Positions 1-8,782 of a stretch of 64,000 nucleotides of DNA are shown here, piece by piece. Made by a program: the position numbers and the translations under genes. This DNA comes from Paenibacillus_L residui. Lineage in GTDB: Bacteria > Bacillota > Bacilli > Paenibacillales > NBRC-103111. The number at the start of each line of letters is the position of its first letter. Position 1 is the first letter of the stretch. The notes beneath the pieces were generated by a model that was given only the letters and a program-made list of their open reading frames with translations, was not told the origin of the DNA and did no database searches. The stretch is taken from positions 1 through 64,000 of the forward strand of contig NZ_JBHTIU010000109.1 of the NCBI RefSeq assembly GCF_042677205.1, given 5' to 3'.

Positions 1-32
1 GCCGACCTCGAAGTGATTCGAGAAGCATTTTC

Positions 33-70
33 AGCCGGTGCGGAAGGACGTTGCCAAGCGGCTTTTTTTT
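33..70 (+). terminator. Terminator-like hairpin, first repeat copy
   Basis: AGCCG (33-37) can pair with CGGCT (59-63), directly followed by a run of T. The loop is long and the stem short, so this is a weak call. Its position at the end of the repeat unit fits a transcription end for something upstream of the window. Confidence 0.4.
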
Positions 71-199
71 GCCTGAATTTAACGTCATCTCTCCCGGAGG
101 AGAGTATGCGGAATCTTTGAACGAAGAAAGCCAAGAAGCTGGCCCGGCCCAAGCAGTGGATTCCGATGCCGACCTCGAAGTGATTCGAGAAGCATTTTC

Positions 200-239
200 A
201 GCCGGTGCGGAAGGACGTTGCCAAGCGGTTATTTTTTTT
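200..239 (+). terminator. Terminator-like hairpin, second repeat copy
   Basis: This is the same element as at 33-70, with AGCCG (200-204) facing CGGTT (226-230) and eight T at 232-239. The stem contains G-T pairs, so it is weaker than the first copy apart from the longer T run. Confidence 0.35.
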
Positions 240-298
240 GTTTAAAAATCCACGTCGTCTCTCCCGAAGGAGAGTATGCGGAATTTTTTATAAGAACC

Positions 299-334
299 AA
301 GCCTTGCGGGTATATTGCCGGCAGGGCTTTTTTT
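299..334 (+). terminator. Rho-independent terminator upstream of ctsR
   Basis: AAGCCTTGC (299-307) pairs with GCAGGGCTT (321-329, one G-T pair), and the T run extends to 334. It separates whatever is transcribed from upstream from the ctsR promoter. Bases 341-466 hold nothing I recognise. Confidence 0.75.
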
Positions 335-466
335 ATTTTGCTTTTCACCGCCGCTTAACCGAAGAATTGACACTACAAACTGGCTCAAACTGCCAAAGTT
401 TTGAATAAAACGAACATCACAAGCCAAAAATAAATAACATCTACTGAATGATTTGCACAAAAACTA

Positions 467-531
467 TTGGCAAATGATAAAAACATGCTATAATAAGTTT
501 AAGGTCAAAGATAGTCAAAGTCAGTTTGACC
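467..531 (+). promoter_or_regulatory. ctsR promoter with CtsR operator
   Basis: The promoter reads TTGGCA (467-472), a 16-base spacer, then TATAAT (489-494). Just downstream lies GGTCAAA-GAT-AGTCAAA (503-519), matching the known CtsR heptad tandem, followed by an inverted heptad TTTGACC (525-531). The operator overlaps the expected transcription start, so bound CtsR should block its own operon, as in B. subtilis. Heat or oxidative stress would relieve this through McsB. Confidence 0.9.
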
Positions 532-595
532 TGTATGAAGCTTAACAAAATATATTTAAGAATGCTTATTATGTCAGAAGTGAGGGATGGAAGCA

Positions 596-1057
596 ATGCG
601 CAACGCCTCGGAAATCATCGAACAGTATTTAAAGCAAATCATGATGCAAAGTCCGAACGGCGTCATTGAAATCCAGCGAAACGAACTCGCTGAACGATTT
701 GATTGTGTCCCTTCGCAAATTAATTATGTAATCAGTACACGATTTACGTTGGAGAAAGGATATATTGTCCAGAGCAAACGCGGCGGAGGGGGATACATTC
801 GTATTCAGAAGGTGCCGTTAGGAACGCAAGGCCCGGTTTTGGACCATATTTTGCGAACCGTTATTGATTCCATTGACCAGACCACATCCGAAGGTCTTGT
901 TTACCAGTTGGAAGAAGGGGGATTTATTTCCCGCAGGGAAGCCAAATTAATAAAAGCGGCCATTTCACGAGATGTATTAATGGTTAAACTGCCATTGAGG
1001 GATGAAATACGGGCTAAAATATTGAGGTCTATGCTGTTAGCCTTGTTAAGCAAATAA
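596..1057 (+). CDS. ctsR: Transcriptional repressor CtsR
   Basis: CtsR represses class III heat-shock genes (clpC operon, clpP, clpE) as a DNA-binding dimer. The product is 153 aa, typical for the family. An N-terminal winged helix-turn-helix covers about residues 20-70, including the Gly-rich wing (RGGGGYIRI, about 62-70) that reads the heptad repeats. The C-terminal half is the McsB/ClpC-sensitive domain. I chose the ATG at 596 because GAGGGATGG lies about 8 bases upstream; an in-frame ATG at 587 has its ribosome site too close. It is the first gene of ctsR-mcsA-mcsB-clpC, and its operator lies directly upstream, so it is autoregulated. Confidence 0.97.
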   Translation: MRNASEIIEQYLKQIMMQSPNGVIEIQRNELAERFDCVPSQINYVISTRFTLEKGYIVQSKRGGGGYIRIQKVPLGTQGPVLDHILRTVIDSIDQTTSEGLVYQLEEGGFISRREAKLIKAAISRDVLMVKLPLRDEIRAKILRSMLLALLSK

Positions 1058-1158
1058 TGCGTTAGGCTGTCCATGAGCTGCGAAGCAAAGATAAGTCGCT
1101 ATACTTCACTTGCTTCTCATATACATTTAATCAGGGAAGCGTACAGGAGGGTTGAGCT

Positions 1159-1677
1159 ATGAATTGCCAAGAATGCGGTAAAAGACCGGCGACACTTCAT
1201 TTTACCAAAATTGTTAATGCGGAAAAGACAGAATTTCATCTTTGTGAAGCCTGCGCCAGGGAAAAAGGGGAGATGATTCCCGGAACACCTAACGGCTTTT
1301 CCATCCATAACCTGCTTTCCGGTCTGCTTGATTTCGATCCGTCCTCCCACAGCTCGCTAGGCAATAAACCGCAATCCATACGCTGCGAGGAATGCGGGTT
1401 AACCTATTCCCAGTTCAGCAAGCTCGGGAGATTTGGCTGCAGTTCCTGCTACCGGTATTTTTCGGAACGCCTCGATCCTTTGTTCAAAAGAGTGCATGGC
1501 AACACTTCGCACGTGGGTAAAGTCCCCAAAAGATCGGGAGGAATTATTAAGTATAAGCGGGAAATTGAAAATTTGAAGCAGGAGCTGTCCAAGAAGATTG
1601 AGTTTGAAGAATTCGAGCAAGCGGCCAGAATCCGGGATAAAATTCGGGATTTGGAAAGACGGATGGCTGAATTTTAA
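1159..1677 (+). CDS. mcsA: McsA, zinc-binding activator of the arginine kinase McsB
   Basis: McsA is a treble-clef-type zinc protein that activates McsB and helps release CtsR from DNA under stress. The 172-aa product has four CxxC pairs (C3/C6, C29/C32, C76/C79, C94/C97) and a C-terminal UVR motif (about 136-171), which in this family contacts ClpC or McsB. The Cys pairs are the redox- and metal-sensing element. The ATG has a clear AGGAGGG ribosome site. It lies 101 bases after ctsR and 19 bases before mcsB, in the same operon. Confidence 0.96.
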   Translation: MNCQECGKRPATLHFTKIVNAEKTEFHLCEACAREKGEMIPGTPNGFSIHNLLSGLLDFDPSSHSSLGNKPQSIRCEECGLTYSQFSKLGRFGCSSCYRYFSERLDPLFKRVHGNTSHVGKVPKRSGGIIKYKREIENLKQELSKKIEFEEFEQAARIRDKIRDLERRMAEF

Positions 1678-1696
1678 GAAACGAGGAGGAAATCGC

Positions 1697-2755
1697 ATGC
1701 CTGGGCGTTACACAAGCGAAGCTTTAAGCGAATGGATGAAAGACAACGGACCGGATTCCGATATCGTGATTAGCAGCCGTATCCGGATTGCCCGCAATTT
1801 GCGCTCGTTTCCTTTTCCGATGCTGGCCACCAACCAACAATCCAGAGAAGTCATGGAGAAAATAGCGGCAGTTCTGTCCAATGAAGGGCTGACCGAAATT
1901 AGTGAACTGGATACGATGCATCTGGCTGACCTGAACGATTTGGAAAAGAGGGTTCTGGTCGAAAAGCATCTAATCAGTCCGAGTTTGGCGAATGAATCGC
2001 GTAACGGTGCCGTAATTCTGAGTAAAAATGAGTCGATCAGCATAATGGTCAACGAAGAGGATCACCTGCGCATCCAGGTTCTTTGTTCCGGATTTCAGAT
2101 TAAAGAGGCTTGGGACCTGGCCAATCAATTGGACGATATTTTCGAAAGCCAGCTGGATTACGCCTATGATGAGAAGAGAGGATATTTAACCAGCTGCCCT
2201 ACCAATGTCGGAACGGGGATCAGAGCGTCCGTCATGATTCATCTGCCTGCCCTCGTCCTTACTCAGCAGATCAACCGCATTCTGTCGGCGATTACCCAGG
2301 TAGGGTTGGCTGTAAGAGGGCTATATGGAGAAGGCAGCGAGGCAACAGGAAATCTGTTTCAAATCTCGAATCAAATAACATTGGGACAGAGCGAAGAGGA
2401 AATTATAGATAATTTGTACAGTGTGGTTCGACAGATTATCGAGCATGAGCGGGCTGCCAGAGTAAGGTTGATGGAGGAATCCAGACACCGTTTAAGCGAC
2501 AGGGTGAACCGCTCCTATGGCATCTTGTCCCACGCCATCATCATGGATTCCAAAGAAGCTGCACAACGCTTGTCCGATGTCCGGTTGGGCATTGATCTGG
2601 GGATCATTAAACAACTATCGGCCCGGGTATTAAACGAGCTGATGGTCATGACTCAACCCGGATTTCTGCAGCAATATGCCGGACAGAAGCTTTCGCCGGA
2701 GGAAAGGGATATCCGCAGAGCCCAAATGATCAGAGAGCGTTTTAACCAAGCGTGA
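1697..2755 (+). CDS. mcsB: Protein-arginine kinase McsB
   Basis: McsB phosphorylates arginines on damaged proteins and on CtsR, marking them for ClpC-ClpP. The product is 352 aa with a phosphagen-kinase catalytic domain: SSRIRIARNL (26-35) for ATP contact, catalytic acidic region VNEEDHLRIQ (118-127), catalytic Cys in TSCPTNVGTG (C167), and GLYGEGSEATGNLFQISN (208-225). The C-terminal RDIRRA (337-342) is the RDxxRA motif of the phosphoarginine allosteric pocket. The ATG at 1697 follows GAGGAGG; an in-frame upstream extension lies inside mcsA and is rejected. All key residues are intact. Confidence 0.97.
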   Translation: MPGRYTSEALSEWMKDNGPDSDIVISSRIRIARNLRSFPFPMLATNQQSREVMEKIAAVLSNEGLTEISELDTMHLADLNDLEKRVLVEKHLISPSLANESRNGAVILSKNESISIMVNEEDHLRIQVLCSGFQIKEAWDLANQLDDIFESQLDYAYDEKRGYLTSCPTNVGTGIRASVMIHLPALVLTQQINRILSAITQVGLAVRGLYGEGSEATGNLFQISNQITLGQSEEEIIDNLYSVVRQIIEHERAARVRLMEESRHRLSDRVNRSYGILSHAIIMDSKEAAQRLSDVRLGIDLGIIKQLSARVLNELMVMTQPGFLQQYAGQKLSPEERDIRRAQMIRERFNQA

Positions 2756-2805
2756 TGTTCAACTGTTTATTCAATAGCATTAGAAATTATCTGGAGGTGT
2801 AGGAT

Positions 2806-5253
2806 ATGATGTTTGGCAGATTTACGGAACGTGCACAGAAGGTTCTGGCCTTGGCGCAAGAAGAAGCCGTCCGGCTGGGGCACAACAATATCGGCACGGA
2901 GCACATTCTGTTGGGGCTTATTCGTGAAGGGGAAGGCATAGCTGCCAAAGCCCTTGTAGCCCTGGGTCTTGGCCTGGAGAAAATTCAGGATGAGGTGGAA
3001 TCGTTAATTGGACGCGGGCAGGAGCAGCCTACTAATTTCGCTTATACACCGCGGGCGAAGAAAGTGATCGAGCTGTCCATGGACGAGGCTCGCAAGCTGG
3101 GACATACTTATGTGGGCACAGAGCATATTCTGCTTGGATTAATTCGCGAAGGAGAAGGGGTTGCCGCCAGAGTTCTTAATAACCTGGGAATCTCTCTGAA
3201 TAAAGCCCGTCAGCAAGTTCTGCAGCTTCTGGGGAGCAGTGAGGTGGTTTCGTCCAATCATGGTACTCCGGCAAATGTCAACACGCCAACGTTGGATAGT
3301 CTGGCCAGAGATCTGACTGCTATTGCCAAAGAAGGTAATCTGGACCCTGTTATCGGCCGGAATAAAGAAATTGAGCGCGTCATCCAAGTGCTGAGCCGCC
3401 GGACCAAGAACAATCCCGTTCTGATCGGGGAACCGGGGGTTGGTAAGACCGCCATCGCCGAAGGTCTGGCACAGAAAATAATCAACAACGAAATTCCGGA
3501 GACACTGCGTGACAAAAGAGTGATGACCCTGGATATGGGATCGGTCGTGGCAGGGACGAAATACCGGGGAGAATTTGAGGATCGTCTTAAGAAAATAATG
3601 GACGAAATCCGTCAAGCCGGCAACATCATTCTGTTTATTGACGAGCTCCACACTTTAATTGGTGCGGGAGGAGCCGAGGGAGCCATCGATGCTTCGAATA
3701 TTCTAAAGCCGTCTTTGGCCCGGGGTGAATTGCAATGCATCGGGGCGACGACGCTAGATGAATATCGCAAATATATCGAGAAGGACGCCGCATTGGAAAG
3801 ACGTTTCCAACCTATTACGGTGGATCAGCCTTCTCCTGAAGAAGCGATTCAAATTTTACACGGGTTGAGAGACCGGTACGAGGCGCATCATCGCGTGAAG
3901 ATCCCCAATGAATCCATTGAAGCCGCGGTGAAATTGTCCGACCGGTACATCACGGATCGTTTCCTGCCGGATAAGGCGATCGATCTCATTGATGAAGCCG
4001 GTTCTAAAGTAAGGCTCCGCTCTTATACGGTACCGCCGAATTTGAAGGAGCTGGAGAGCAAGCTGGAGAATATCCGCAAGGAGAAGGACTCCGCAGTTCA
4101 AAGCCAAGAGTTCGAGAAAGCCGCTGCGCTGCGCGATACCGAGCAGAAGCTGCGGGAAGAGCTGGAAATTACCAAGAACGACTGGAAAGAGAAGCAGGGC
4201 AGAACCGATTCCGAGGTCACTCCGGAGGATATCGCCCAGGTTGTAGCCAGTTGGACGGGGATTCCGGTAAGCAAACTGAAGGAAGAGGAGACGGAGCGTC
4301 TGCTCCGGATGGAAGACATTCTTCATTCGCGTGTCATCGGCCAATCCGAAGCGGTCAAGGCGGTCAGCCGGGCCATTCGCAGAGCCCGTGCAGGGCTGAA
4401 GGACCCGAAGAGACCGATGGGCTCCTTCATCTTCCTGGGACCGACCGGGGTCGGAAAGACAGAGCTGGCAAGGGCGCTTGCCGAATCTCTATTCGGCGAT
4501 GAGAATGCCGTCATACGCATCGATATGTCGGAGTATATGGAGAAGCACTCGACCTCCCGTCTGGTCGGAGCTCCTCCGGGATATGTCGGGTATGATGAAG
4601 GCGGACAGCTCACCGAGAAAGTACGCCGTAAGCCTTACTCCGTTGTACTGCTCGATGAGATTGAAAAGGCACATCCAGAAGTATTCAACATTCTGCTGCA
4701 GGTGCTGGAAGACGGCCGGTTGACCGATTCCAAGGGACGGACAGTCGATTTCCGCAATACCTTGATCATTATGACCTCGAACGTCGGTGCGGAAATGATT
4801 AAGAAAAACACTTCCCTCGGATTTACCGTTAGCCGGGATAACGACAAGGATTACAATAATATGAAGGACAAAGTGATGTCCGAGCTGAAGAAAAGCTTCC
4901 GTCCGGAATTCCTCAACCGGATCGACGAAATTATTGTATTCCACTCTCTGGATAAGGAGCACATTGCGCAAATTGTTACCCTGATGTCGGATGAACTGCG
5001 GAAGCGACTGAAGGAGCAGGAAGTCGACTTCGTTCTGACCGATGGGGCGAAAGAATTCCTGGCTAACGAAGGCTACGATCCGGCTTATGGAGCAAGACCG
5101 TTGCGCCGTGCCATCCAGAAGCATATTGAGGATCGTCTCTCGGAGGAATTGCTGAAAGGCAACATCTCCAAGGGAGATACCGTATCTATAGATGAAAAAG
5201 ACGGGGAACTGATCGTAACCCGATCGAAGCCTGCAGGCGTGGCATCGGAATAA
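2806..5253 (+). CDS. clpC: ATP-dependent Clp protease ATPase subunit ClpC
   Basis: ClpC is the AAA+ unfoldase that feeds ClpP and degrades phosphoarginine-tagged proteins, CtsR, MecA-bound ComK and others. The product is 815 aa. Two Clp-N repeats (about 1-145) bear the phosphoarginine sites. AAA1 has Walker A GEPGVGKT (208-215) and Walker B D279-E280. A middle domain with a UVR-like segment follows (about 425-455). AAA2 has Walker A GPTGVGKT (545-552) and Walker B D617-E618. The start MMFGRFTERA matches relatives and has GGAGGTG upstream. It is last in the CtsR operon and is followed by a strong terminator. Confidence 0.98.
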   Translation: MMFGRFTERAQKVLALAQEEAVRLGHNNIGTEHILLGLIREGEGIAAKALVALGLGLEKIQDEVESLIGRGQEQPTNFAYTPRAKKVIELSMDEARKLGHTYVGTEHILLGLIREGEGVAARVLNNLGISLNKARQQVLQLLGSSEVVSSNHGTPANVNTPTLDSLARDLTAIAKEGNLDPVIGRNKEIERVIQVLSRRTKNNPVLIGEPGVGKTAIAEGLAQKIINNEIPETLRDKRVMTLDMGSVVAGTKYRGEFEDRLKKIMDEIRQAGNIILFIDELHTLIGAGGAEGAIDASNILKPSLARGELQCIGATTLDEYRKYIEKDAALERRFQPITVDQPSPEEAIQILHGLRDRYEAHHRVKIPNESIEAAVKLSDRYITDRFLPDKAIDLIDEAGSKVRLRSYTVPPNLKELESKLENIRKEKDSAVQSQEFEKAAALRDTEQKLREELEITKNDWKEKQGRTDSEVTPEDIAQVVASWTGIPVSKLKEEETERLLRMEDILHSRVIGQSEAVKAVSRAIRRARAGLKDPKRPMGSFIFLGPTGVGKTELARALAESLFGDENAVIRIDMSEYMEKHSTSRLVGAPPGYVGYDEGGQLTEKVRRKPYSVVLLDEIEKAHPEVFNILLQVLEDGRLTDSKGRTVDFRNTLIIMTSNVGAEMIKKNTSLGFTVSRDNDKDYNNMKDKVMSELKKSFRPEFLNRIDEIIVFHSLDKEHIAQIVTLMSDELRKRLKEQEVDFVLTDGAKEFLANEGYDPAYGARPLRRAIQKHIEDRLSEELLKGNISKGDTVSIDEKDGELIVTRSKPAGVASE

Positions 5254-5314
5254 GGACGCTTTCGACATAGGCTAATGAGTTACCCGCGATGCTCAAGTTT
5301 GCATTTTCCCAAAC

Positions 5315-5356
5315 GCCTCACTAATCGGCCTATGAGCCGTTAGTGAGGCTTTTTTT
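5315..5356 (+). terminator. Terminator of the ctsR-clpC operon
   Basis: A long stem starts at GCCTCACTAA (5315-5324) and closes with TTAGTGAGGC (5340-5349), with an inner CGGC/GCCG helix. Seven T follow (5350-5356). This is a textbook strong intrinsic terminator, so radA needs its own promoter. Confidence 0.92.
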
Positions 5357-5409
5357 CGATGATTTAAAGAAGGAATAAGCAACGGACAGGGGAACACCGT
5401 TGAAGGACA

Positions 5410-5438
5410 TTGCAGGACATGGTAAACTTTGATAGAAT
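5410..5438 (+). promoter_or_regulatory. Candidate radA promoter (SigA type)
   Basis: TTGCAG (5410-5415), 17 bases, TAGAAT (5433-5438). It lies between the clpC terminator and the radA ribosome site (AGGAG at 5457-5461), with a short leader. Confidence 0.65.
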
Positions 5439-5470
5439 GTGTGTTTTTTTGAAGATAGGAGAAGGCTCCA

Positions 5471-6838
5471 ATGGCTAAACAAAAGACGAAATTTTGCTGT
5501 CAGGAATGCGGTTACGAATCGGCCAAATGGCTGGGCAAATGCCCCGGATGCCAAGCCTGGAACAGCATGGTGGAAGAGATAGAGACGGTTATTAAAACAC
5601 AGGGAATCGGTTCTTCTCTGCTCCAGACGAAAGAAAAGCCCGTTCCAATCATAGATATAGAAAGTACAAGGGAACCGCGGATAGACACCAACAACCGGGA
5701 ACTGAATCGTGTGCTTGGAGGAGGGATTGTTCCGGGATCTCTTATTTTGGTAGGCGGAGACCCGGGGATAGGAAAGTCTACCTTACTGCTTCAGACTTCC
5801 TTCGCCTTAACCGCCAACAAGCTTCGCGTGCTATATATATCCGGAGAGGAGTCGGCCCGCCAAACCAAGCTAAGAGCGGACCGGCTTGCAGCCGCTTCTC
5901 CCGATCTGTACGTTCTCTGCGAAACTAACTTCGAACATATTCAGGCCGCCATTGATGAGGTTAAGCCTGATTTTCTAGTCATGGACTCCATTCAGACGGT
6001 TTATCACCCGGCTATTTCCTCAGCGCCTGGCAGTGTCGCTCAGGTACGCGAATGCACTGCGCACTTTATGCGTATAGCTAAGGTCAAAGGAATAGCGACT
6101 GTTCTTGTAGGCCATGTGACCAAAGAGGGAGCGATTGCCGGACCGCGACTTCTCGAACATATGGTCGATTGTGTGTTGTATTTTGAAGGGGAACGCCATC
6201 ATACGTACAGACTTCTCAGGGCAGTGAAGAACCGGTTCGGTTCGACCAACGAAATCGGCATCTTCGAGATGTCTGAAGGCGGATTAACGGAAGTGAATAA
6301 TCCATCAGAGTTATTTCTGTCCGAGCGGCCGGTAGGGGCTTCCGGCTCTGCCGTTGCGGCAAGCATGGAGGGGACCCGTCCCGTGCTTGTGGAGCTTCAG
6401 GCGCTCGTTGCCTCTACCAATTTTCCGTCGCCTCGAAGAATGTCGGCCGGCTTTGACCATAACCGGCTATCGCTCATTATTGCGGTATTGGAGAAGAGAA
6501 TAGGACTGGTTCTGCAGAGTCAGGACGTTTATTTGAATGTAGCGGGAGGCGTAAAGCTGGATGAGCCGGCTGTCGATCTGGCGGCGGCCGTCAGCATTGC
6601 CTCGAGCTTCCGCGATTATCCCGTGGAACCGGACGTAGTCGTGTTCGGGGAGATCGGCCTGACCGGAGAGGTCAGAGGGGTTTCACGCATCGATCAACGG
6701 GTGAAGGAAGCTCAGAAGCTTGGATTTAAGAGAGTCATCATGCCGGAAAAAAGTCTGAAGGGCTGGACACCTCCAAGTCAAATGGATATCGTTGGAGTAA
6801 CGACCGTCTCGGAAGCTTTGGCAGCGGCTATGCGATAG
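5471..6838 (+). CDS. radA: DNA repair protein RadA (Sms)
   Basis: RadA is a hexameric DnaB-like helicase that drives branch migration of recombination intermediates and works with RecA; in Bacillus it also controls DisA. The product is 455 aa. An N-terminal zinc finger has C10/C13 and C24/C27. The RecA-like ATPase has Walker A GGDPGIGKST (about 95-104) and the RadA-specific KNRFG motif near residue 255. The C-terminal Lon-protease-like domain (about 280-455) is non-proteolytic in this family. The ATG follows AGGAGAAGG. disA follows 29 bases downstream, the usual functional pairing. Confidence 0.97.
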   Translation: MAKQKTKFCCQECGYESAKWLGKCPGCQAWNSMVEEIETVIKTQGIGSSLLQTKEKPVPIIDIESTREPRIDTNNRELNRVLGGGIVPGSLILVGGDPGIGKSTLLLQTSFALTANKLRVLYISGEESARQTKLRADRLAAASPDLYVLCETNFEHIQAAIDEVKPDFLVMDSIQTVYHPAISSAPGSVAQVRECTAHFMRIAKVKGIATVLVGHVTKEGAIAGPRLLEHMVDCVLYFEGERHHTYRLLRAVKNRFGSTNEIGIFEMSEGGLTEVNNPSELFLSERPVGASGSAVAASMEGTRPVLVELQALVASTNFPSPRRMSAGFDHNRLSLIIAVLEKRIGLVLQSQDVYLNVAGGVKLDEPAVDLAAAVSIASSFRDYPVEPDVVVFGEIGLTGEVRGVSRIDQRVKEAQKLGFKRVIMPEKSLKGWTPPSQMDIVGVTTVSEALAAAMR

Positions 6839-6867
6839 AAGGATCAATAGTGACTAGGGGGGCTAAC

Positions 6868-7947
6868 ATGGGTAAGGATGATACAAACCGGGATGTGATG
6901 AATCAGCTTCTGCAATTGGTGGCGCCCGGCACCTCTTTTCGCGATGGATTGGAGAATGTGCTGCGTGCCAATACAGGAGCATTAATTGTTGTTGGATATA
7001 GTCCCGAGGTTATGGAAATTGTAGACGGAGGCTTTTCGATCAATTGCGATTTCTCCCCGAATTTTCTTTATGAACTGGCCAAGATGGATGGGGCTATTAT
7101 TCTCAGTGAAGATTTAAAAAGAATTTTATATGCCAACACGCAGTTGATTCCCGATTCCTCCATTCCATCGACGGAGACGGGGATCAGGCATCGGACGGCC
7201 GAAAGGGTAGCCAAGCAAACCGGCAAACTGGTCGTTTCCATCTCCCAGCGCAGGCGCGTCATCACACTCTACCAAGGAAATATGCGATATTCGCTTAAAG
7301 ATATCGGCGTGATCCTGACGAAGGCCAACCAGGCTATTCAAACGCTGGAGAAGTACAAAGCGGTGCTGGATCAGGCGATGATAAATTTGGGAGCATCCGA
7401 ATTTGAGGAAATGGTGACACTTTATGACGTGACCAACGTATTTCAAAGAGTGGGGATGGTACTCAAGGTCAAAGAAGAAATCAAGAAATATATCAACGAG
7501 CTGGGAACGGAGGGGCGGCTGATTCGCATGCAGCTCGAGGAACTGGTAGCTTATACCGAACAGGAATCGACGCTTCTGATCAGGGATTATTGCAAAGATT
7601 TGAGCGAAGAGAAGGTAAGAGACATCCGCACGGCTCTGCGCAAGCTGACCAGCGAAGAATTGCTCGATCACCAGCATCTTGCCCGCATTCTCGGCTACAG
7701 CATTACTAACACGACATTGGAAGAACAGGTGCAGCCCCGAGGGTTCCGGGTGCTTCATAAAATTCCTAGACTTCCTTCCCCCATTATTACCAATTTGGTA
7801 GAACAGTTCGAAAGTTTTTCCCACATTTTGACCGCGACGACGGAGCAATTAGATGAAGTAGACGGAATTGGAGAAGTGAGAGCCCGGGCGATCAAGGAAG
7901 GTCTGAAACGAATTCAAGGCCAGTTGTTTGTTGACAGACATATTTAA
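6868..7947 (+). CDS. disA: DNA integrity scanning diadenylate cyclase DisA
   Basis: DisA makes cyclic di-AMP from two ATP and scans DNA; it pauses at branched structures, lowering c-di-AMP and delaying sporulation. The product is 359 aa and forms an octamer in relatives. The DAC domain carries D74-G75-A76 and R107-H108-R109, both needed for catalysis. A helical spine follows, and the C-terminal helix-hairpin-helix DNA-binding domain (about 325-350, VDGIGEVRA) is intact. I chose ATG 6868 because AGGGGGG lies 5 bases upstream; a GTG at 6850 has no ribosome site. It is co-directional with radA and probably in the same transcript. Confidence 0.97.
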   Translation: MGKDDTNRDVMNQLLQLVAPGTSFRDGLENVLRANTGALIVVGYSPEVMEIVDGGFSINCDFSPNFLYELAKMDGAIILSEDLKRILYANTQLIPDSSIPSTETGIRHRTAERVAKQTGKLVVSISQRRRVITLYQGNMRYSLKDIGVILTKANQAIQTLEKYKAVLDQAMINLGASEFEEMVTLYDVTNVFQRVGMVLKVKEEIKKYINELGTEGRLIRMQLEELVAYTEQESTLLIRDYCKDLSEEKVRDIRTALRKLTSEELLDHQHLARILGYSITNTTLEEQVQPRGFRVLHKIPRLPSPIITNLVEQFESFSHILTATTEQLDEVDGIGEVRARAIKEGLKRIQGQLFVDRHI

Positions 7948-7997
7948 TTCCCGTAAAATGTTTAAGATTAGGTGACTATTCTAAAGGTGGTCAAGGA

Positions 7998-8672
7998 ATG
8001 ATTAAAAAATCCCTTCCCAGTGTCTTTACGGTGTTGAACCTTTTCCTGGGAATTATCGCCATTATTCTAGTTTATACCGATAAGCCAAGCCTCGCGGCTG
8101 TTATGGTTATTATTGCTATGCTTATGGATGGTTTGGACGGCAGAGTCGCCAGGGCATTAAATGCTCAGAGCGAATTCGGCAAAGAACTAGATTCGTTATC
8201 AGATGTCATTTCATTCGGGGTAGCTCCCGCTTTTATTATGTATGTGGTTGCTTTCTCCGGCTTGAATCCACCTACCGCCTGGATCACAACAGCGCTGTTC
8301 CCTATTTGCGGAGCATTGAGGCTGGCCCGATTCAATGTGGTGGAGGGAATTCCGGGGTACTTCATCGGCCTGCCGATTCCTGCGGCCGGAGGAATTCTGT
8401 GTACACTGGCTTTGTTCCATCAGGAAATTCACCCTTATATTTTGGTAGCTTGTACGGTACTTCTGTCCTATTTAATGGTCAGCAATATCAAATACCCCAG
8501 CTTTAAGAAAGTGAATGTTCCGAAGCCGATCATTTGGTTAGCACCCTTGATCGTTATTGCCGCTACGGCAATAGCCTTTGCTTATCCCGGACCGTTATCC
8601 AAGCTTATATTCGTCCCGCTTGTGCTGTACGCTTTATATGGGACGCTTCAAAGCTTCAGGAAAAGACGCTAG
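7998..8672 (+). CDS. pssA: CDP-diacylglycerol--serine O-phosphatidyltransferase
   Basis: PssA joins CDP-diacylglycerol and L-serine to give phosphatidylserine and CMP, the first step to phosphatidylethanolamine, in the cytoplasmic membrane. The 224-aa product has about six to eight hydrophobic segments. The CDP-alcohol phosphotransferase signature is intact at roughly residues 44-70: DGLDGR, then AR, then GKELDSLSD, holding the metal-binding Asp residues. The ATG follows AAAGGTGG. A bidirectional terminator lies 28 bases after the stop. No decarboxylase (psd) is adjacent. In B. subtilis pssA lies elsewhere, but placement after disA recurs in Paenibacillaceae as far as I recall. Confidence 0.94.
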   Translation: MIKKSLPSVFTVLNLFLGIIAIILVYTDKPSLAAVMVIIAMLMDGLDGRVARALNAQSEFGKELDSLSDVISFGVAPAFIMYVVAFSGLNPPTAWITTALFPICGALRLARFNVVEGIPGYFIGLPIPAAGGILCTLALFHQEIHPYILVACTVLLSYLMVSNIKYPSFKKVNVPKPIIWLAPLIVIAATAIAFAYPGPLSKLIFVPLVLYALYGTLQSFRKRR

Positions 8673-8700
8673 CTGGCGGCGACAAGTAAATATCGAAAAT

Positions 8701-8747
8701 AAAAAGCATTTATTTTCTGAAACTCAGGAAATAAATGCTTTTTTTAT
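8701..8747. terminator. Bidirectional terminator between pssA and the minus-strand gene
   Basis: AAGCATTTATTT pairs with AAATAAATGCTT around the loop region at 8716-8728, flanked by A on the left and seven T on the right. It can stop pssA transcripts and, read on the other strand, transcripts of the gene at 8783-9178. Confidence 0.9.
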
Positions 8748-8782
8748 TTCTCTTCGAAAATTCCGATCGATAAGTGGAAATA

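Larger units (their letters stand above)
1..289. repeat. Imperfect tandem repeat, unit about 167 bp
   Basis: Bases 1-61 recur without change at 168-228. The following 55 or so bases (62-119 and 229-289) are similar but diverged, and both contain a CTCTCC/GGAGAG hairpin followed by TATGCGGAAT. The first unit is cut by the window edge. Each identical block ends in AGGACGTTGCCAAGC, which from memory equals the 3' end of Bacillales 5S rRNA, although the bases before it are not 5S. In Bacillus subtilis an rRNA operon lies just upstream of ctsR, so this may be the duplicated tail of such an operon. That link is inference. No protein-coding potential is visible. Confidence 0.7.

Noticed and set aside
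1..340. A 5S rRNA or tRNA gene at the window start
   Set aside because: Only the last 15 bases resemble 5S rRNA; no full 5S or cloverleaf can be formed.
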